Below are positions 9,092 through 18,621 of a DNA stretch of 64,000 nt, piece after piece. The notes under the pieces were generated by a model that was not told where the DNA came from, searched no databases, and was given only the letters and a program-made list of their open reading frames with translations. Source of the stretch: Algoriphagus alkaliphilus (lineage in GTDB: Bacteria; Bacteroidota; Bacteroidia; Cytophagales; Cyclobacteriaceae); the NCBI RefSeq assembly GCF_900103735.1, contig NZ_FMXE01000020.1:26572-90571 (forward strand), read 5' to 3'. A program made the translations under genes and the position numbers. Within the stretch, counting starts at the first letter, position 1. Each line of letters opens with the position of its first letter.

Positions 9092-10051
9092 ATGGATTTT
9101 CAAATTCTGATTAACAATTTAACCAATCCCAGTTTGCTGTTTTTCATTCTTGGGATTCTTGCAGTCAAACTGAAAAGTGATCTGGAAATACCAGGTACCA
9201 GTGCAAAGTTTATTGCACTTTATTTGATGCTTTCGATTGGGTTTAAAGGAGGGCAAGAGCTTTCCCATAGTGATTTTAGTTCTGAGATAGTTTACGCATT
9301 GATCTTTGGCGTAATTCTGTCTGCAACAGTCCCATTTTATACCTTTTTTCTTCTCAATAAGCGATTGGGAGTGGCCAATGCCTCGGCTATTTCAGCCGCT
9401 TACGGTTCAATTTCTGCTGTGACTTTTGTCGCTGCGGTAGCATTTTTGGATATGCAAGGTGTGACTTTTGGAGGGCATATGGTGGCAGTGATGGCTTTGA
9501 TGGAAGCTCCGGCAATTATTTCTGCGGTAATTTTGCTTCAAAAATATTCTGAACAGAAAGAAAAAGGGGGAATCCGAAAAATAGTTTTCCATGCGTTTAC
9601 CAATGGTTCCGTGCTTCTGATCTTGGGGAGTTTAGGGATAGGATTTATAGCAGATGAAAAGCAAGCTGAAGGAATCAAACCCTTTGTGACAGATCTATTT
9701 AAAGGATTTTTGGCAGTTTTCCTCCTTGATATGGGGATCAACAGTGGCAGAAGGCTTAAGTCTTTTTTCAAATACGGTTATTTTTCTACGGTTTTCGCCA
9801 TTTTGATTCCCCTAGTCAATGGCAGTATGGTTGCCTTCCTTACTCATTGGATAGCGCCTGAAGCGGGAGACCGGCTAATTTTTGCGATTTTAGCAGCTTC
9901 CGCATCTTATATCGCTGTGCCTGCAGCAATGAAATTGGCCAATCCCAAAGCGGACGAAGGGCTCTATGTACCTATGGCATTGGCCATCACTTTCCCTTTC
10001 AATCTGACTTTCGGCATGCCGATCTATTGGATGATTATCCAGTTATTTTGA
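9092..10051 (+). CDS. SbtA-like sodium-dependent bicarbonate transporter family permease
   Basis: A 319-residue integral membrane protein with about ten predicted hydrophobic segments in two inverted halves, matching the family of cyanobacterial SbtA (formerly DUF897). Conserved-looking stretches are NPSLLFFILGILAVKLKSDLEIP, the family's FKGGQEL segment, SAAYGSISAVTFVAA and ASASYIAVPAAMKLANP. SbtA imports bicarbonate with sodium. In heterotrophic Bacteroidota the substrate is assigned by homology only. No PII-like SbtB partner is adjacent. The promoter region upstream is very AT-rich. It is convergent with the DCC protein gene. Confidence 0.88.
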   Translation: MDFQILINNLTNPSLLFFILGILAVKLKSDLEIPGTSAKFIALYLMLSIGFKGGQELSHSDFSSEIVYALIFGVILSATVPFYTFFLLNKRLGVANASAISAAYGSISAVTFVAAVAFLDMQGVTFGGHMVAVMALMEAPAIISAVILLQKYSEQKEKGGIRKIVFHAFTNGSVLLILGSLGIGFIADEKQAEGIKPFVTDLFKGFLAVFLLDMGINSGRRLKSFFKYGYFSTVFAILIPLVNGSMVAFLTHWIAPEAGDRLIFAILAASASYIAVPAAMKLANPKADEGLYVPMALAITFPFNLTFGMPIYWMIIQLF

Positions 10052-10064
10052 GCTGAGAGGTTGT

Positions 10065-10469
10065 TTAGGAAAGAAACTTCATCTTTTCTTCAGGTGATGG
10101 AAGTCTGCAAGTGTTCTTCTTTCCAAACCATCGGTAGCGATTTCTGCCTATCCAGTCGTAAGCCCCATCTCTTATCGCTGAGGGCAAAATGATAAGTGTG
10201 TAGAAAAGTGGCCACAATCCTGGAAGTTTTTTGGCTATCCTTAATGCGGCAGTGCTTCGGAAATAGATTTTTTCATCTTCGATAAGAACCAACGAATCCA
10301 GATATTCTGGATTGACCTCATATCGGGAAAGTAGTTTTTTGCCCGCATCCTCCTGCAATGCTCCCAGTAAAAACTGATTCTTAGTATCCCGTTTTAGGAT
10401 AAAATCAATGGAAGCATTGCAGAGGTTACAGACTCCGTCAAAAAGTATGACAGATTTTTCTGAGGTCAT
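10065..10469 (-). CDS. DCC family thiol-disulfide oxidoreductase-like protein (DUF393)
   Basis: A 134-residue protein with the family signature FDGVCNLCNASIDFILKRD near residue 10, holding the Cys-x-x-Cys pair. The family has a predicted thioredoxin-like fold but no firmly proven reaction. The C-terminal half has a hydrophobic stretch (LWPLFYTLIILPSAIRDGAYDWIGRNRYRWFGK), including the typical Y-x-W-I-[A/G]-x-N-R-Y segment. Its ATG overlaps the stop of the upstream T9SS gene in an ATGA, so it is translationally coupled to that gene. Confidence 0.9.
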   Translation of the reverse strand: MTSEKSVILFDGVCNLCNASIDFILKRDTKNQFLLGALQEDAGKKLLSRYEVNPEYLDSLVLIEDEKIYFRSTAALRIAKKLPGLWPLFYTLIILPSAIRDGAYDWIGRNRYRWFGKKNTCRLPSPEEKMKFLS

Positions 10470-13246
10470 CTCAGGATTTGGATAGTGCCTTTCAAGCTGC
10501 GTGTTCGCTGTGTCGGATCAAGAACATCAAAGGTGACTTTTCCGGAATAGAAGTAGGTGCTTGCAGGCAATTCATTTCCGTTTTTGTCCCGACCATCCCA
10601 ACGGATGAGGGGGTCATTTTCGTTGGAAGTTAGACTGTTGTAGCTGAATACTTCCACTCCCCATCGATTGACAATGAATATTTCAACCCCCAATACGAAT
10701 CGTGGGCATAGTGAAAAAGGATTGTCGAAAGCTATAAAGGTATCGTTGTTCCCGTCACCATTTGGCGTAAATGCATTTGGAAGATTATACACAGGACAAT
10801 TGTCCACGCATACCACATTACTGGCTGCACTTTCATTGCCCGAACGGTCCACAGCAGTGATGTAATAGCACCCACGATAATTAGGGAGATTATTCAGCCT
10901 TGCACTCAAACTCAACGAAGAATATTGCCCTACCAAATTAAAGGTTCCTTCTTCCCCGTCTGGGGTGAAATAAAGTTTGTATCCGCTCAATTCGTCGTCG
11001 CAATCTCCAGTGAAATTTGGTTTCCAACTCAGATTATGAACAAAGGAGTTACTGTTGCAGGGCTGTTCGGCTACATAGGCAGAGCACTCGGGACCTTCAA
11101 ATGTCAGGACAGGAGGACAAGGAAGTCTGTTATCATCCGGCAAAGCACAGGTGATTTGAGATTTGTTTTCCAATGGATAAACCAGCCCTGCGACGTTGTA
11201 TGCTCCTTTGGTTATCACGTAGTAACAATACTCCAATTCCTTGATTAAAGGTTTGCCGTTAAAACTTCCGTTATCGAGGTACTTAAATCCATCTTTGGTT
11301 ACGTCTACTTCTGTAATTTTCACAAATGTATCAGCATCAGCGGCGGCAGGATCAGTCCTATTTCGATATACCTCATGCTTGAATTCTGAAATTTGGTTGT
11401 TCCAAGGTACATTAAACGTCCATTTGAGTTCAATTGCTTCATTGATTATGGTTGGCTCCAGTCGCACTGATGAAGCGGATGAGGAGGTGTCAATCTTGAC
11501 ATTATTATCCAGTAAGACTACCCGATAATTGTAAACCAAGTTTTCAGTATTCAATCCGCTGTCGGTGAAAAGCGTATCTGAGGTGACTCCCAAGGAGATC
11601 CTGTTGGTGTTTCCCGTGAACCCTTCACTCCTTAATAGCTCATAAGTGTAAGGCCCGGGAAATTGTAATTTGTCAATATCATAAGGCGGAGTCCACTTGA
11701 TGAAGATTTCTCCAGTGGCAGGATCAGTTTCTTCAATACTGACATTGGTGATGATCGGTACGTCCACATCAATGGTAATACAGATTTCTTGCGACACGAT
11801 ACTTTCTCCTGATCTAGGTTGAGGGAATCCTGCCACCAATCGGTAACAATAGGTATTGCCCGGAGCAAGTCCTTCTCCGCCGTTCGAATCATTGAAAGAG
11901 AAGGTGGCCATATTGGTGATTCCGATCAATTCATATCCTGCACGAATGCCTGTCTCACAACTGTCAGGTTGGTAGGGATTGGAATTGATTCTTCTCCAAA
12001 TTTGCATTTCGCTGGCTGAGTTGGCACAGACATAGGGATCCCACTTTAAATTCACATTTCTTCCCGGCAATTGTTCGATTTCGTTCCAGACAGGCGGGGG
12101 GCCGACGATTTTGATCCGCCAAGTTTTAATATCAACTAATTTTGGTCCCGATCGAGGCTGATCTGTGATTCGTACCCGAACCTCATATTCCCGGGCTCTG
12201 ACGTGGTTACAGACTGTTTGCCATTTGAAATTTACTATACCGGGCTGAGGTTGAAATTTACTCTTTGGATCATAAGTTGCCGGAGAGGTAGTAATCTCAA
12301 TTGGTTCTCCAAAAACTTCAATTTTTATGGGATCACCGTCCGGGTCTGATCCTTGGATGATGTTTTGGATGAGTGTACCTGCTTCCACGCAGAGATCGGG
12401 AGGTAAAATTAGTACAGGACGTCGATTATTGGAGTTTTCGATGATGATCTGCATGTCCCGGACCACATACCCGATTTGAATGAATTTACCATCAATTTTT
12501 CTCCATTCAATGATTCGAAAGGCTACATTGAACTGGCCGGCAGTGCCGGGAGCGTCCCAAATCAAATCACCGAAAATCGGATCAATTCTCAAAAAAGCAG
12601 GAGTCGTTCCGTTCTCTTGATTTCTGCTGAATTCAGGGCTGGCAGGACTTCTGTAATTATTTACCGGCCTTTCAAATTGCTGCTTAGGTATGTCCATCGC
12701 ATAGGAAAGACTGTCACCATCCGGATCGTATGCCCCCGGATTGTGAATGTATCTTACGTTTACTGCTCCATTGTCCACCGGAGGAATAGTCAAAACCGGG
12801 GAGTTATTTACACCAAAAAAAGGATCAATATTGATTTCAGTTTCCACGTAGAAAGGGGTGTCCACCGAATTATCCATATTCAATGTCAGGTCATTCCGAT
12901 TAAATTCCTGAAAGCGAATTTTATATTTCCCCGGACCCTGGAAGGTATGGGTGATGACGAATGTGTTTTTTTCGATTTGATCTCCAAGATTTTCAACCAA
13001 AGAAAAATCGCTCTGGGTGTTTAGACCTTCTACTACTCTTCCATCTCCAAAATTTATAGTTCCCGGGCCAAATATGACACTTGAGCGGGTATCAGTATAT
13101 CCTACCACTGTGATTCGATAAGTGAGTGTTTGAACGGAAATTCGCTCGGCGATAATTTCACCTGCTCGGATGTGTGTGGCAAAAGCTGCAGTAACACCTG
13201 TGATCAGGTAAATAAAAAAGAGTCCTAAAGAAAATTTGAATTTCAT
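10466..13246 (-). CDS. T9SS type B secreted protein with gliding-motility-associated C-terminal domain
   Basis: A 926-residue exported protein. The N-terminal signal peptide (KFSLGLFFIYLITGVTAAFA, cleavage near residue 23) is followed by an all-beta region starting THIRAGEIIAERI, found in a Bacteroidota family of cell-surface proteins, then several Ig/fibronectin-like repeats (for example NLKWDPYVCANSASEMQIWRR). The C-terminus from about residue 815 (NLPNAFTPNGDGNNDTF, FIVNRWGVEVF, IRWDGRDKNG, ASTYFYSGKVTF) is the CHU_C/gliding-motility domain, which acts as a type B sorting signal for export through T9SS with PorP/SprF-type partners. Role probably adhesion or surface structure; no catalytic motif seen. 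A DCC-family gene is coupled downstream. Confidence 0.92.
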   Translation of the reverse strand: MKFKFSLGLFFIYLITGVTAAFATHIRAGEIIAERISVQTLTYRITVVGYTDTRSSVIFGPGTINFGDGRVVEGLNTQSDFSLVENLGDQIEKNTFVITHTFQGPGKYKIRFQEFNRNDLTLNMDNSVDTPFYVETEINIDPFFGVNNSPVLTIPPVDNGAVNVRYIHNPGAYDPDGDSLSYAMDIPKQQFERPVNNYRSPASPEFSRNQENGTTPAFLRIDPIFGDLIWDAPGTAGQFNVAFRIIEWRKIDGKFIQIGYVVRDMQIIIENSNNRRPVLILPPDLCVEAGTLIQNIIQGSDPDGDPIKIEVFGEPIEITTSPATYDPKSKFQPQPGIVNFKWQTVCNHVRAREYEVRVRITDQPRSGPKLVDIKTWRIKIVGPPPVWNEIEQLPGRNVNLKWDPYVCANSASEMQIWRRINSNPYQPDSCETGIRAGYELIGITNMATFSFNDSNGGEGLAPGNTYCYRLVAGFPQPRSGESIVSQEICITIDVDVPIITNVSIEETDPATGEIFIKWTPPYDIDKLQFPGPYTYELLRSEGFTGNTNRISLGVTSDTLFTDSGLNTENLVYNYRVVLLDNNVKIDTSSSASSVRLEPTIINEAIELKWTFNVPWNNQISEFKHEVYRNRTDPAAADADTFVKITEVDVTKDGFKYLDNGSFNGKPLIKELEYCYYVITKGAYNVAGLVYPLENKSQITCALPDDNRLPCPPVLTFEGPECSAYVAEQPCNSNSFVHNLSWKPNFTGDCDDELSGYKLYFTPDGEEGTFNLVGQYSSLSLSARLNNLPNYRGCYYITAVDRSGNESAASNVVCVDNCPVYNLPNAFTPNGDGNNDTFIAFDNPFSLCPRFVLGVEIFIVNRWGVEVFSYNSLTSNENDPLIRWDGRDKNGNELPASTYFYSGKVTFDVLDPTQRTRSLKGTIQILR

Positions 13247-13566
13247 ATTTGGTCGACTTTGCTAATACTTTAACTGAAAACGTCAAAGGAATTCTAAATG
13301 TTAATTCCTTTTTCTTCAGTTTAGATTTTTATACTATACGAAATAACAGGAAGTAAGGAGAATTTCACGGGAAATTCAAACAATAAAATTAATCAGGATG
13401 TTAAAAGCTTGAATATGTAATAAAAGATAATCCGTTTTAAAGGCTATTTAGAACCTTTTAAAATAAGAGAAGGGAATTTGATTTCATTGTTTGCTACCTG
13501 TTCCGCATGTAAATTTGGCAGCACAAATAATTAAAGACTTTCGTTCTAAACTAATCACAAATTTGT
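13247..13566. other. 320-bp AT-rich divergent promoter region
   Basis: Lies between the start of the minus-strand T9SS gene and sdhC. I see no gene, tRNA or strong hairpin. A TTTG box near 13516 sits upstream of a poor -7 match (GACTTTCG), so any sdh promoter assignment is weak. The content is otherwise low-complexity A/T sequence. Confidence 0.5.
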
Positions 13567-14247
13567 ATGAGTTGGGTTACAAAAACATTGAAAAGCACCC
13601 TCGGTAGAAAGTTGATCATGGCCTTGACAGGGCTTTTTCTGATTCTGTTTTTGACTGGCCACGTATCAGGAAACTTATTGTTATTTAAAGGAGATGGAGG
13701 AGAGGCATTTAATATGTATGCCAAATTTATGACCACCAATCCTGCGGTAAAGCTACTTTCTTACTTGACTTACATTTCAGTAATCGGACATGTCATTTAT
13801 TCCATTACATTAAATAGACTTAATAAATCGGCAAGGCCTATTGGCTATGCGGAGTCTGGGGCATTCACCAACAGTACTTGGTCATCACGCAACATGGGGA
13901 TTTTAGGCACGATCATATTGGTGTTTTTAGCAGGGCACCTGTATAGTTTTTGGTTTCAAATTCATTGGGGAGATGTGCCTATTGTGACTTACGCCGGAGA
14001 AGAGTACAAAGACCTATACAGTGTGGTTAAGGTAGCTTTCCAGCAAGAATGGATGGTAGCACTCTATGTTGTTGCGATGACATTTTTAGGTTTTCACTTA
14101 TCTCATGGATTTGCTTCTGCCTTTCAGACTCTAGGCTTAAATCACAAAAAATATTCTCCTGCTATCAAAACATTGGGCAGCATTTATTGCGTTTTGGTGC
14201 CGGTTCTTTTCGCCAGTATGCCGCTTTATATTTATTTCACGAGCTAA
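13567..14247 (+). CDS. sdhC: Succinate dehydrogenase cytochrome b subunit (b558 type)
   Basis: Membrane anchor of complex II. A 226-residue protein with five hydrophobic segments (for example LIMALTGLFLILFLTGHVSG, LLSYLTYISVIGHVIYSITL, ILGTIILVFLAGHLYSFWF, MVALYVVAMTFLGFHLSHGF and the final VLVPVLFASMPLYIYF). The histidines in GHVSG, GHVIY, GHLYS and FHLSHGF are candidate ligands for the two b hemes of the single-subunit diheme type found in Bacteroidota and Bacillus, which explains why no sdhD is present. First gene of sdhCAB. Quinone reduction at the cytoplasmic membrane. Confidence 0.95.
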   Translation: MSWVTKTLKSTLGRKLIMALTGLFLILFLTGHVSGNLLLFKGDGGEAFNMYAKFMTTNPAVKLLSYLTYISVIGHVIYSITLNRLNKSARPIGYAESGAFTNSTWSSRNMGILGTIILVFLAGHLYSFWFQIHWGDVPIVTYAGEEYKDLYSVVKVAFQQEWMVALYVVAMTFLGFHLSHGFASAFQTLGLNHKKYSPAIKTLGSIYCVLVPVLFASMPLYIYFTS

Positions 14248-14260
14248 TTAACAGTTCCGT

Positions 14261-16195
14261 ATGATACTAGATTCCAAAATACCTGCTGGTCCTTTGGCTG
14301 AAAAATGGACTAAGCACAAGTTTAACAGCAAGCTGGTCAATCCGGCAAATAAAAGAAAGTACGAAGTCATTGTTGTGGGGACAGGCCTCGCAGGTGCTTC
14401 GGCGGCTGCTTCCCTGGCGGAGTTGGGGTATAATGTCAAAGCCTTTACTTTCCATGACAGTCCACGAAGAGCACACTCTATTGCCGCTCAGGGTGGTATC
14501 AATGCTGCCAAAAACTATCAGAATGACGGTGACTCTGTATTCAGACTTTTCTACGATACTGTAAAGGGAGGTGACTACCGTGCCCGTGAAGCCAATGTCT
14601 ACCGCCTTGCAGAAGTTTCGGTTAAAATCATTGATCAATGTGTAGCCCAGGGTGTTCCTTTTGCGCGCGAATACGGTGGACTGTTGTCTAATCGCTCTTT
14701 CGGAGGAGCTCAGGTTTCCCGAACTTTTTACGCCCGTGGACAAACAGGACAGCAGTTGCTTTTAGGCGCATATTCAGCACTAAGCAGGCAAGTAGCCAAT
14801 GGTAAAGTGAAACTCTATCCTCGCTCTGAGATGATGGATGTGGTTATGATTGATGGCCAAGCCAGAGGTATTGTTACAAGAAATTTGATTACAGGCGCAG
14901 TAGAGACTCACACCGCTCATGCGGTTTTGCTGTGTACCGGTGGATACGGTAACGTATTTTTTCTCTCAACAAATGCAATGGGCTCCAATGTAACGGCGGC
15001 TTGGAGAGCTCACAAGCGCGGCGCTTACTTTGCGAACCCTTGCTTTACTCAAATTCACCCGACCTGCATACCTGTATCCGGTGACCATCAGTCCAAGTTG
15101 ACCTTGATGTCCGAATCCTTGAGAAACGACGGACGGGTATGGGTTCCGGCTACAAAAGAAACCGCTGAAAAACTCAGAAAAGGAGAAATTAAGGTGAATG
15201 ACATTAAGGAAGAAGATCGGGATTACTTCTTGGAAAGAAAGTACCCTTCCTTTGGTAACCTTGTCCCTCGAGATGTTGCTTCCCGAAATGCAAAATATGT
15301 CTGTGACGAAGGTCGAGGTGTAAATGAAACTGGTGAAGCTGTATTCCTTGATTTCCGTGACGCAATCAAGCGTGACACCAAAGCCATCATTGCCTCCAAA
15401 TATGGTAACCTTTTTGACATGTACAAGCAGATTACCGGAGAGGATCCTTATCAAGTACCAATGATGATCTATCCTGCGGTTCACTACACGATGGGAGGTC
15501 TTTGGGTAGATTACAATTTAATGACAACAATCCCGGGATTATATGCTTTGGGTGAGGCGAATTTCTCCGATCATGGTGCCAACCGACTTGGTGCATCTGC
15601 CTTGATGCAGGGATTGGCGGATGGATATTTTGTGATTCCATATACTATAGGAGATTATTTGGCTCAGACCCTTCCTAAGCCAATCGATGCAAATCATCCT
15701 GAATTCATCAAGGCAGCTGAAGAAGTAAAAAACAGAATCAGCCAATTACTGAAAATAAAGGGTAAAAAATCCGTCGACTACTTCCACAAGATACTTGGTA
15801 AAATCATGTGGAATGAATGTGGAATGGCTCGATCAGCTGAAGGATTAAAGAAAGCAAAAGCCGAGATCAAAGAATTAAAAAGAGATTTTTGGGCTGATGT
15901 AAAAGTGCTGGGAACCAATGAAGAATTAAATCTCACCTTGGAGAAGGCTCATCGAGTGGCTGATTTCATTGAACTCGGTGAGTTGATGATTGATGACGCA
16001 CTCAGCAGAGAGGAGTCCTGCGGAGGACACTTCCGTGAAGAATATCAAACTCCGGAAGGTGAGGCTCTGCGCGACGACGAAAACTTTGCTTATGTCGCAG
16101 CATGGAAGTATATGGGTGAAAATCAAGAAGAAGAGCTTCACAAAGAGCCTTTGGTTTTCGAAAATGTGAAGCTTACCCAGCGCTCTTACAAATAA
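14261..16195 (+). CDS. sdhA: Succinate dehydrogenase/fumarate reductase flavoprotein subunit
   Basis: Catalytic subunit that oxidises succinate to fumarate with covalently bound FAD. It is 644 aa, with the Rossmann motif [19 protein letters not shown] near residues 36-54, the FAD-histidine segment [15 protein letters not shown], the substrate-site [11 protein letters not shown] and the C-terminal FAD contact [14 protein letters not shown]. The FRD-like insertions ([26 protein letters not shown]) are those of the long b558-type enzyme. The start lies 13 bases after the sdhC stop. The direction (SQR or QFR) cannot be read from sequence; an aerobic SQR role is likely. Confidence 0.97.
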   Translation: MILDSKIPAGPLAEKWTKHKFNSKLVNPANKRKYEVIVVGTGLAGASAAASLAELGYNVKAFTFHDSPRRAHSIAAQGGINAAKNYQNDGDSVFRLFYDTVKGGDYRAREANVYRLAEVSVKIIDQCVAQGVPFAREYGGLLSNRSFGGAQVSRTFYARGQTGQQLLLGAYSALSRQVANGKVKLYPRSEMMDVVMIDGQARGIVTRNLITGAVETHTAHAVLLCTGGYGNVFFLSTNAMGSNVTAAWRAHKRGAYFANPCFTQIHPTCIPVSGDHQSKLTLMSESLRNDGRVWVPATKETAEKLRKGEIKVNDIKEEDRDYFLERKYPSFGNLVPRDVASRNAKYVCDEGRGVNETGEAVFLDFRDAIKRDTKAIIASKYGNLFDMYKQITGEDPYQVPMMIYPAVHYTMGGLWVDYNLMTTIPGLYALGEANFSDHGANRLGASALMQGLADGYFVIPYTIGDYLAQTLPKPIDANHPEFIKAAEEVKNRISQLLKIKGKKSVDYFHKILGKIMWNECGMARSAEGLKKAKAEIKELKRDFWADVKVLGTNEELNLTLEKAHRVADFIELGELMIDDALSREESCGGHFREEYQTPEGEALRDDENFAYVAAWKYMGENQEEELHKEPLVFENVKLTQRSYK

Positions 16196-16220
16196 CTTCA
16201 AGACAAAAATTCATAGTAAT

Positions 16221-16970
16221 ATGCAATTGACTTTAAAAATCTGGAGACAAAAAAACGCATCGGACAAAGGTGGATTTGCCACTTATCCGGTGGATCATGT
16301 CTCCAAAGACATGTCTTTCTTAGAAATGTTGGACGTGTTGAATGAAGAACTAACTGAAAAAGGGCAAGATCCTGTACATTTTGATCACGATTGCCGGGAG
16401 GGTATCTGCGGAAGTTGTTCGCTTTACATCAATGGCAAGCCTCACGGACCACTTCAAACTACCACTTGTCAGCTTCATATGAGGTCTTTCAATGATGGAG
16501 AAACAGTGACCATTGAGCCTTGGAGGGCAAAAGCCTTTCCGGTTCTGAAAGATTTGGTGGTAGATAGATATGCATTTGACCGAATCATTCAAGCCGGCGG
16601 TTATGTTTCTGTCGGAACGGGTGGAGTACCTGATGCCAACGAAATTCCTATTCCAAAAACTATCGCTGACCTCGCAATGGATGCGGCCCAGTGTATTGGA
16701 TGTGGTGCTTGCGTAGCGGCCTGCAAAAATGCCTCTGCAATGCTCTTCACCTCTGCCAAAGTTTCCCAACTAGCTTTACTTCCGCAGGGTCAAGTGGAAC
16801 GAAAAACAAGAGCAGAAAAAATGGTGGCTCAAATGGATGCAGAAGGTTTCGGTGCTTGTACCAATACAGGTGCCTGCGAAGCGGAATGCCCAAAAGGTAT
16901 TTCTATAACCAATATTGCGCGGATGAACAGAGAATATTTCTCAGCAGTAGTAAGTAGCGAAAACCTTTAA
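16221..16970 (+). CDS. sdhB: Succinate dehydrogenase/fumarate reductase iron-sulfur subunit
   Basis: Electron-transfer subunit linking SdhA to the b hemes. It is 249 aa. The N-terminal plant-type ferredoxin domain carries the 2Fe-2S motif CREGICGSC; the C-terminal domain has [11 protein letters not shown] and [15 protein letters not shown], which supply the 4Fe-4S and 3Fe-4S ligands. Spacing to sdhA is 25 bases and a strong terminator follows, so sdhCAB is a complete transcription unit. Cytoplasmic face of the membrane. Confidence 0.97.
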   Translation: MQLTLKIWRQKNASDKGGFATYPVDHVSKDMSFLEMLDVLNEELTEKGQDPVHFDHDCREGICGSCSLYINGKPHGPLQTTTCQLHMRSFNDGETVTIEPWRAKAFPVLKDLVVDRYAFDRIIQAGGYVSVGTGGVPDANEIPIPKTIADLAMDAAQCIGCGACVAACKNASAMLFTSAKVSQLALLPQGQVERKTRAEKMVAQMDAEGFGACTNTGACEAECPKGISITNIARMNREYFSAVVSSENL

Positions 16971-16990
16971 TTTTAAAAAATAAAGAAGAA

Positions 16991-17018
16991 AGCCAGGCCT
17001 TGGGCCTGGCTTTTTTTT
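16991..17018 (+). terminator. sdhCAB terminator
   Basis: Perfect 9-bp stem AGCCAGGCC / GGCCTGGCT with a TTG loop, followed by a run of eight T, 20 bases after the sdhB stop. Confidence 0.92.
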
Positions 17019-17081
17019 GTTTCACTATTTCAAGACTAAATTGAATTATTATATCATTTTATTACTTAAAAACCAAATAAA

Positions 17082-17113
17082 ATTGGGAAAATGGCTCAAT
17101 TTAGATACCTTTG
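17082..17113 (+). promoter_or_regulatory. Bacteroidota-type promoter upstream of the decayed symporter locus
   Basis: ATTG (17082-17085), 20 bases, then TACCTTTG (17106-17113), a full match to the TAnnTTTG -7 element. It lies 45 bases ahead of the symporter start codon. The promoter appears intact although the genes behind it are broken. Confidence 0.55.
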
Positions 17114-17158
17114 AAAAATTATATTCTAAAATCAATTTGAGTCAAAACCAAACTAGTA

Positions 17159-17345
17159 ATGCATCTCATAGATATGGGGATCTTCATAGCCTACATGCTC
17201 GCCATGCTTGGAGTAGGATATTATTTCATGAAAAAGAACTCCAGTCAGGAAGATTATTATGTAGGCGGGCGTTCGATAGGTAGTTGGCATATTGGCCTGT
17301 CTGTAGTAGCTACGGATGTAGGAGGGGGATTTTCCATTGGACTTG
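17159..17345 (+). pseudogene. Sodium:solute symporter, N-terminal fragment only
   Basis: From the ATG, the translation [20 protein letters not shown], followed by the [32 protein letters not shown] segment, is the first about 62 residues of an SSS-family permease: TM1, the conserved GGRS motif and the start of TM2. Family members have about 450-550 residues and 12-14 membrane segments, so more than 85% is missing. The symporter-like sequence stops near 17345, where a GNAT C-terminus begins in another frame. In the symporter frame translation would run into unrelated residues to a stop at 17407. This looks like a deletion joining two neighbouring genes. Confidence 0.82.
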
Positions 17346-17468
17346 GAGATCAAAATGGCCAATGGTGCTGTCGCACTACATGTCGAAGCGGACAATCCTG
17401 CTCGTAAACTTTATGAGCGATTGGGCTTTACCAATAAATATTTGGAAATGAGACTAAACCGGAAATAA
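17346..17468 (+). pseudogene. GNAT N-acetyltransferase, C-terminal fragment
   Basis: In the frame one base shifted from the symporter, 17346-17468 encodes [20 protein letters not shown] followed by KLYERLGFTNKYLEMRLNRK and a stop. This is the last two strands and helix of the GNAT fold: the family hallmark of a beta strand, then ADNPAxxLYExLGF, then a strand ending in an aromatic-methyl pattern. The acetyl-CoA-binding part and everything before it are absent. The fragment ends one base before the racemase start codon, so the original order was probably symporter, acetyltransferase, racemase. Confidence 0.8.
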
Positions 17469-17469
17469 A

Positions 17470-18543
17470 ATGGAAAGTCTGACATTAAATTTTGAAAAAC
17501 TTCGGACCAACTTTGAGTTTTTGAAAAACCTCTTTGAAGAAAAAGAGGTGAAATGGGGTGTAGTATCCAATTTGCTTTGCGGGAATAAACTTTTTCTACA
17601 GGAATTGATTAATCTGGGAATCCGGGGAATTCACGATAGCCGGATTTCAAATCTGGCTATGGTCACCCCCCCCCTGAATCGATCCATTCAGACAGGCTAC
17701 ATCAAGCCTGTTTCCAAAAAGAATGTCTCTCAAATGGTAAAATTTGCCGATGTGTGTCTGAACAGTGAATTGGAGACGATCCGAATGATCAGCGAAGAGG
17801 CTGTAAGACAGGACAAACCCCACAAAATCATCATTATGGTGGAAACTGGCGACCTTCGGGAAGGAGTGATGGGGGGAAATTTGGTAGATTTTTACGAGGA
17901 GATTTTTGAATTACCGAAAATCGACGTGATTGGACTGGGAACCAATCTTAATTGTCTGAATGGGGTCATGCCAAGTACGGACAAGTTGATTCAACTTTCG
18001 CTCTAAAAGCAGATTATTGAGTTGAAATTTGGACGAAAAATCCCATGGGTTTCGGCTGGTACCTCAGTGACGATCCCGCTGATATTTTCCAACCAATTAC
18101 CAAAGGGGATCAACCATTTCCGGGTAGGAGAGACCTTATATTTTGGAGTTGATTTGGTAGGCGAAAAAGTAATTGAAGGAATGCAGGGGGATGTTTTTGA
18201 ACTGGAAGCTGAGATCATTGAGCTTCAGGAAAAGCCGCTTTTGCCATCGGGCGTTTTGGAGGCCAACCCACAGGGGGAATTTGCCGATATTGATGAGTCT
18301 CTCTACGGGAAGACCTCAATTCGGGGAATTTTAGACATCGGATTGCTTGACGTAGATCCGAAATATTTGATCATTAATGACCCGGAAATTGAAATTTTGG
18401 GAGCCAGTTCGGATATGTTAATCATTAACCTTGGAGCGAATCAAAAAGGCCTTAAAGTAGGTGATACAGTGATTTTTAGGCTAAAATATATGGGTGCGCT
18501 GGCTTTGATGAACTCCAGTTATATCGAGAAGGCAGTCGTTTAA
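17470..18543 (+). pseudogene. PLP-dependent alanine/ornithine-racemase-like protein with in-frame stop and lost PLP lysine
   Basis: Two in-frame pieces (17470-18003 and 18007-18540) read as one about 356-residue fold-type III racemase, interrupted only by a TAA at 18004-18006 (LIQLSL-stop-KQIIELKFGRK). Family features remain on both sides: HDSRISNL, QTGYIKP, MVETGDLREGVMGG, GLGTNLNCLNG, SAGTSVTIPL, HFRVGETLYFG and ASSDMLIINLG. The segment normally carrying the PLP-binding lysine before LLCGN reads VVSNLLCGN, with Asn in place of Lys. A C9 run lies at 17666-17674 but keeps the frame. The stop codon and lysine loss together suggest a dead gene, although the stop alone could be an error or be read through. 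Confidence 0.8.
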
Positions 18544-18621
18544 ACTAAACATCCTGACATTGGGGAATTGGGTATTGGCATTGTTTTGGGTTTTTATATT
18601 CCAGATTAAATCCAGAAACCG

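Noticed and set aside
12476..13024. 182-residue forward frame
   Set aside because: Lies entirely antisense to the T9SS gene, with no recognisable motif.
14966..15484. 172-residue minus-strand frame
   Set aside because: Antisense shadow of sdhA, which is strongly conserved in the forward frame.
17017..17283. 88-residue forward frame across the sdh terminator downstream region
   Set aside because: Low-complexity N-terminus and out of frame with the symporter homology.
17666..17674. C9 run in the racemase as a phase-variation site
   Set aside because: The frame is maintained through the run and the damage lies elsewhere (stop at 18004, lost lysine).
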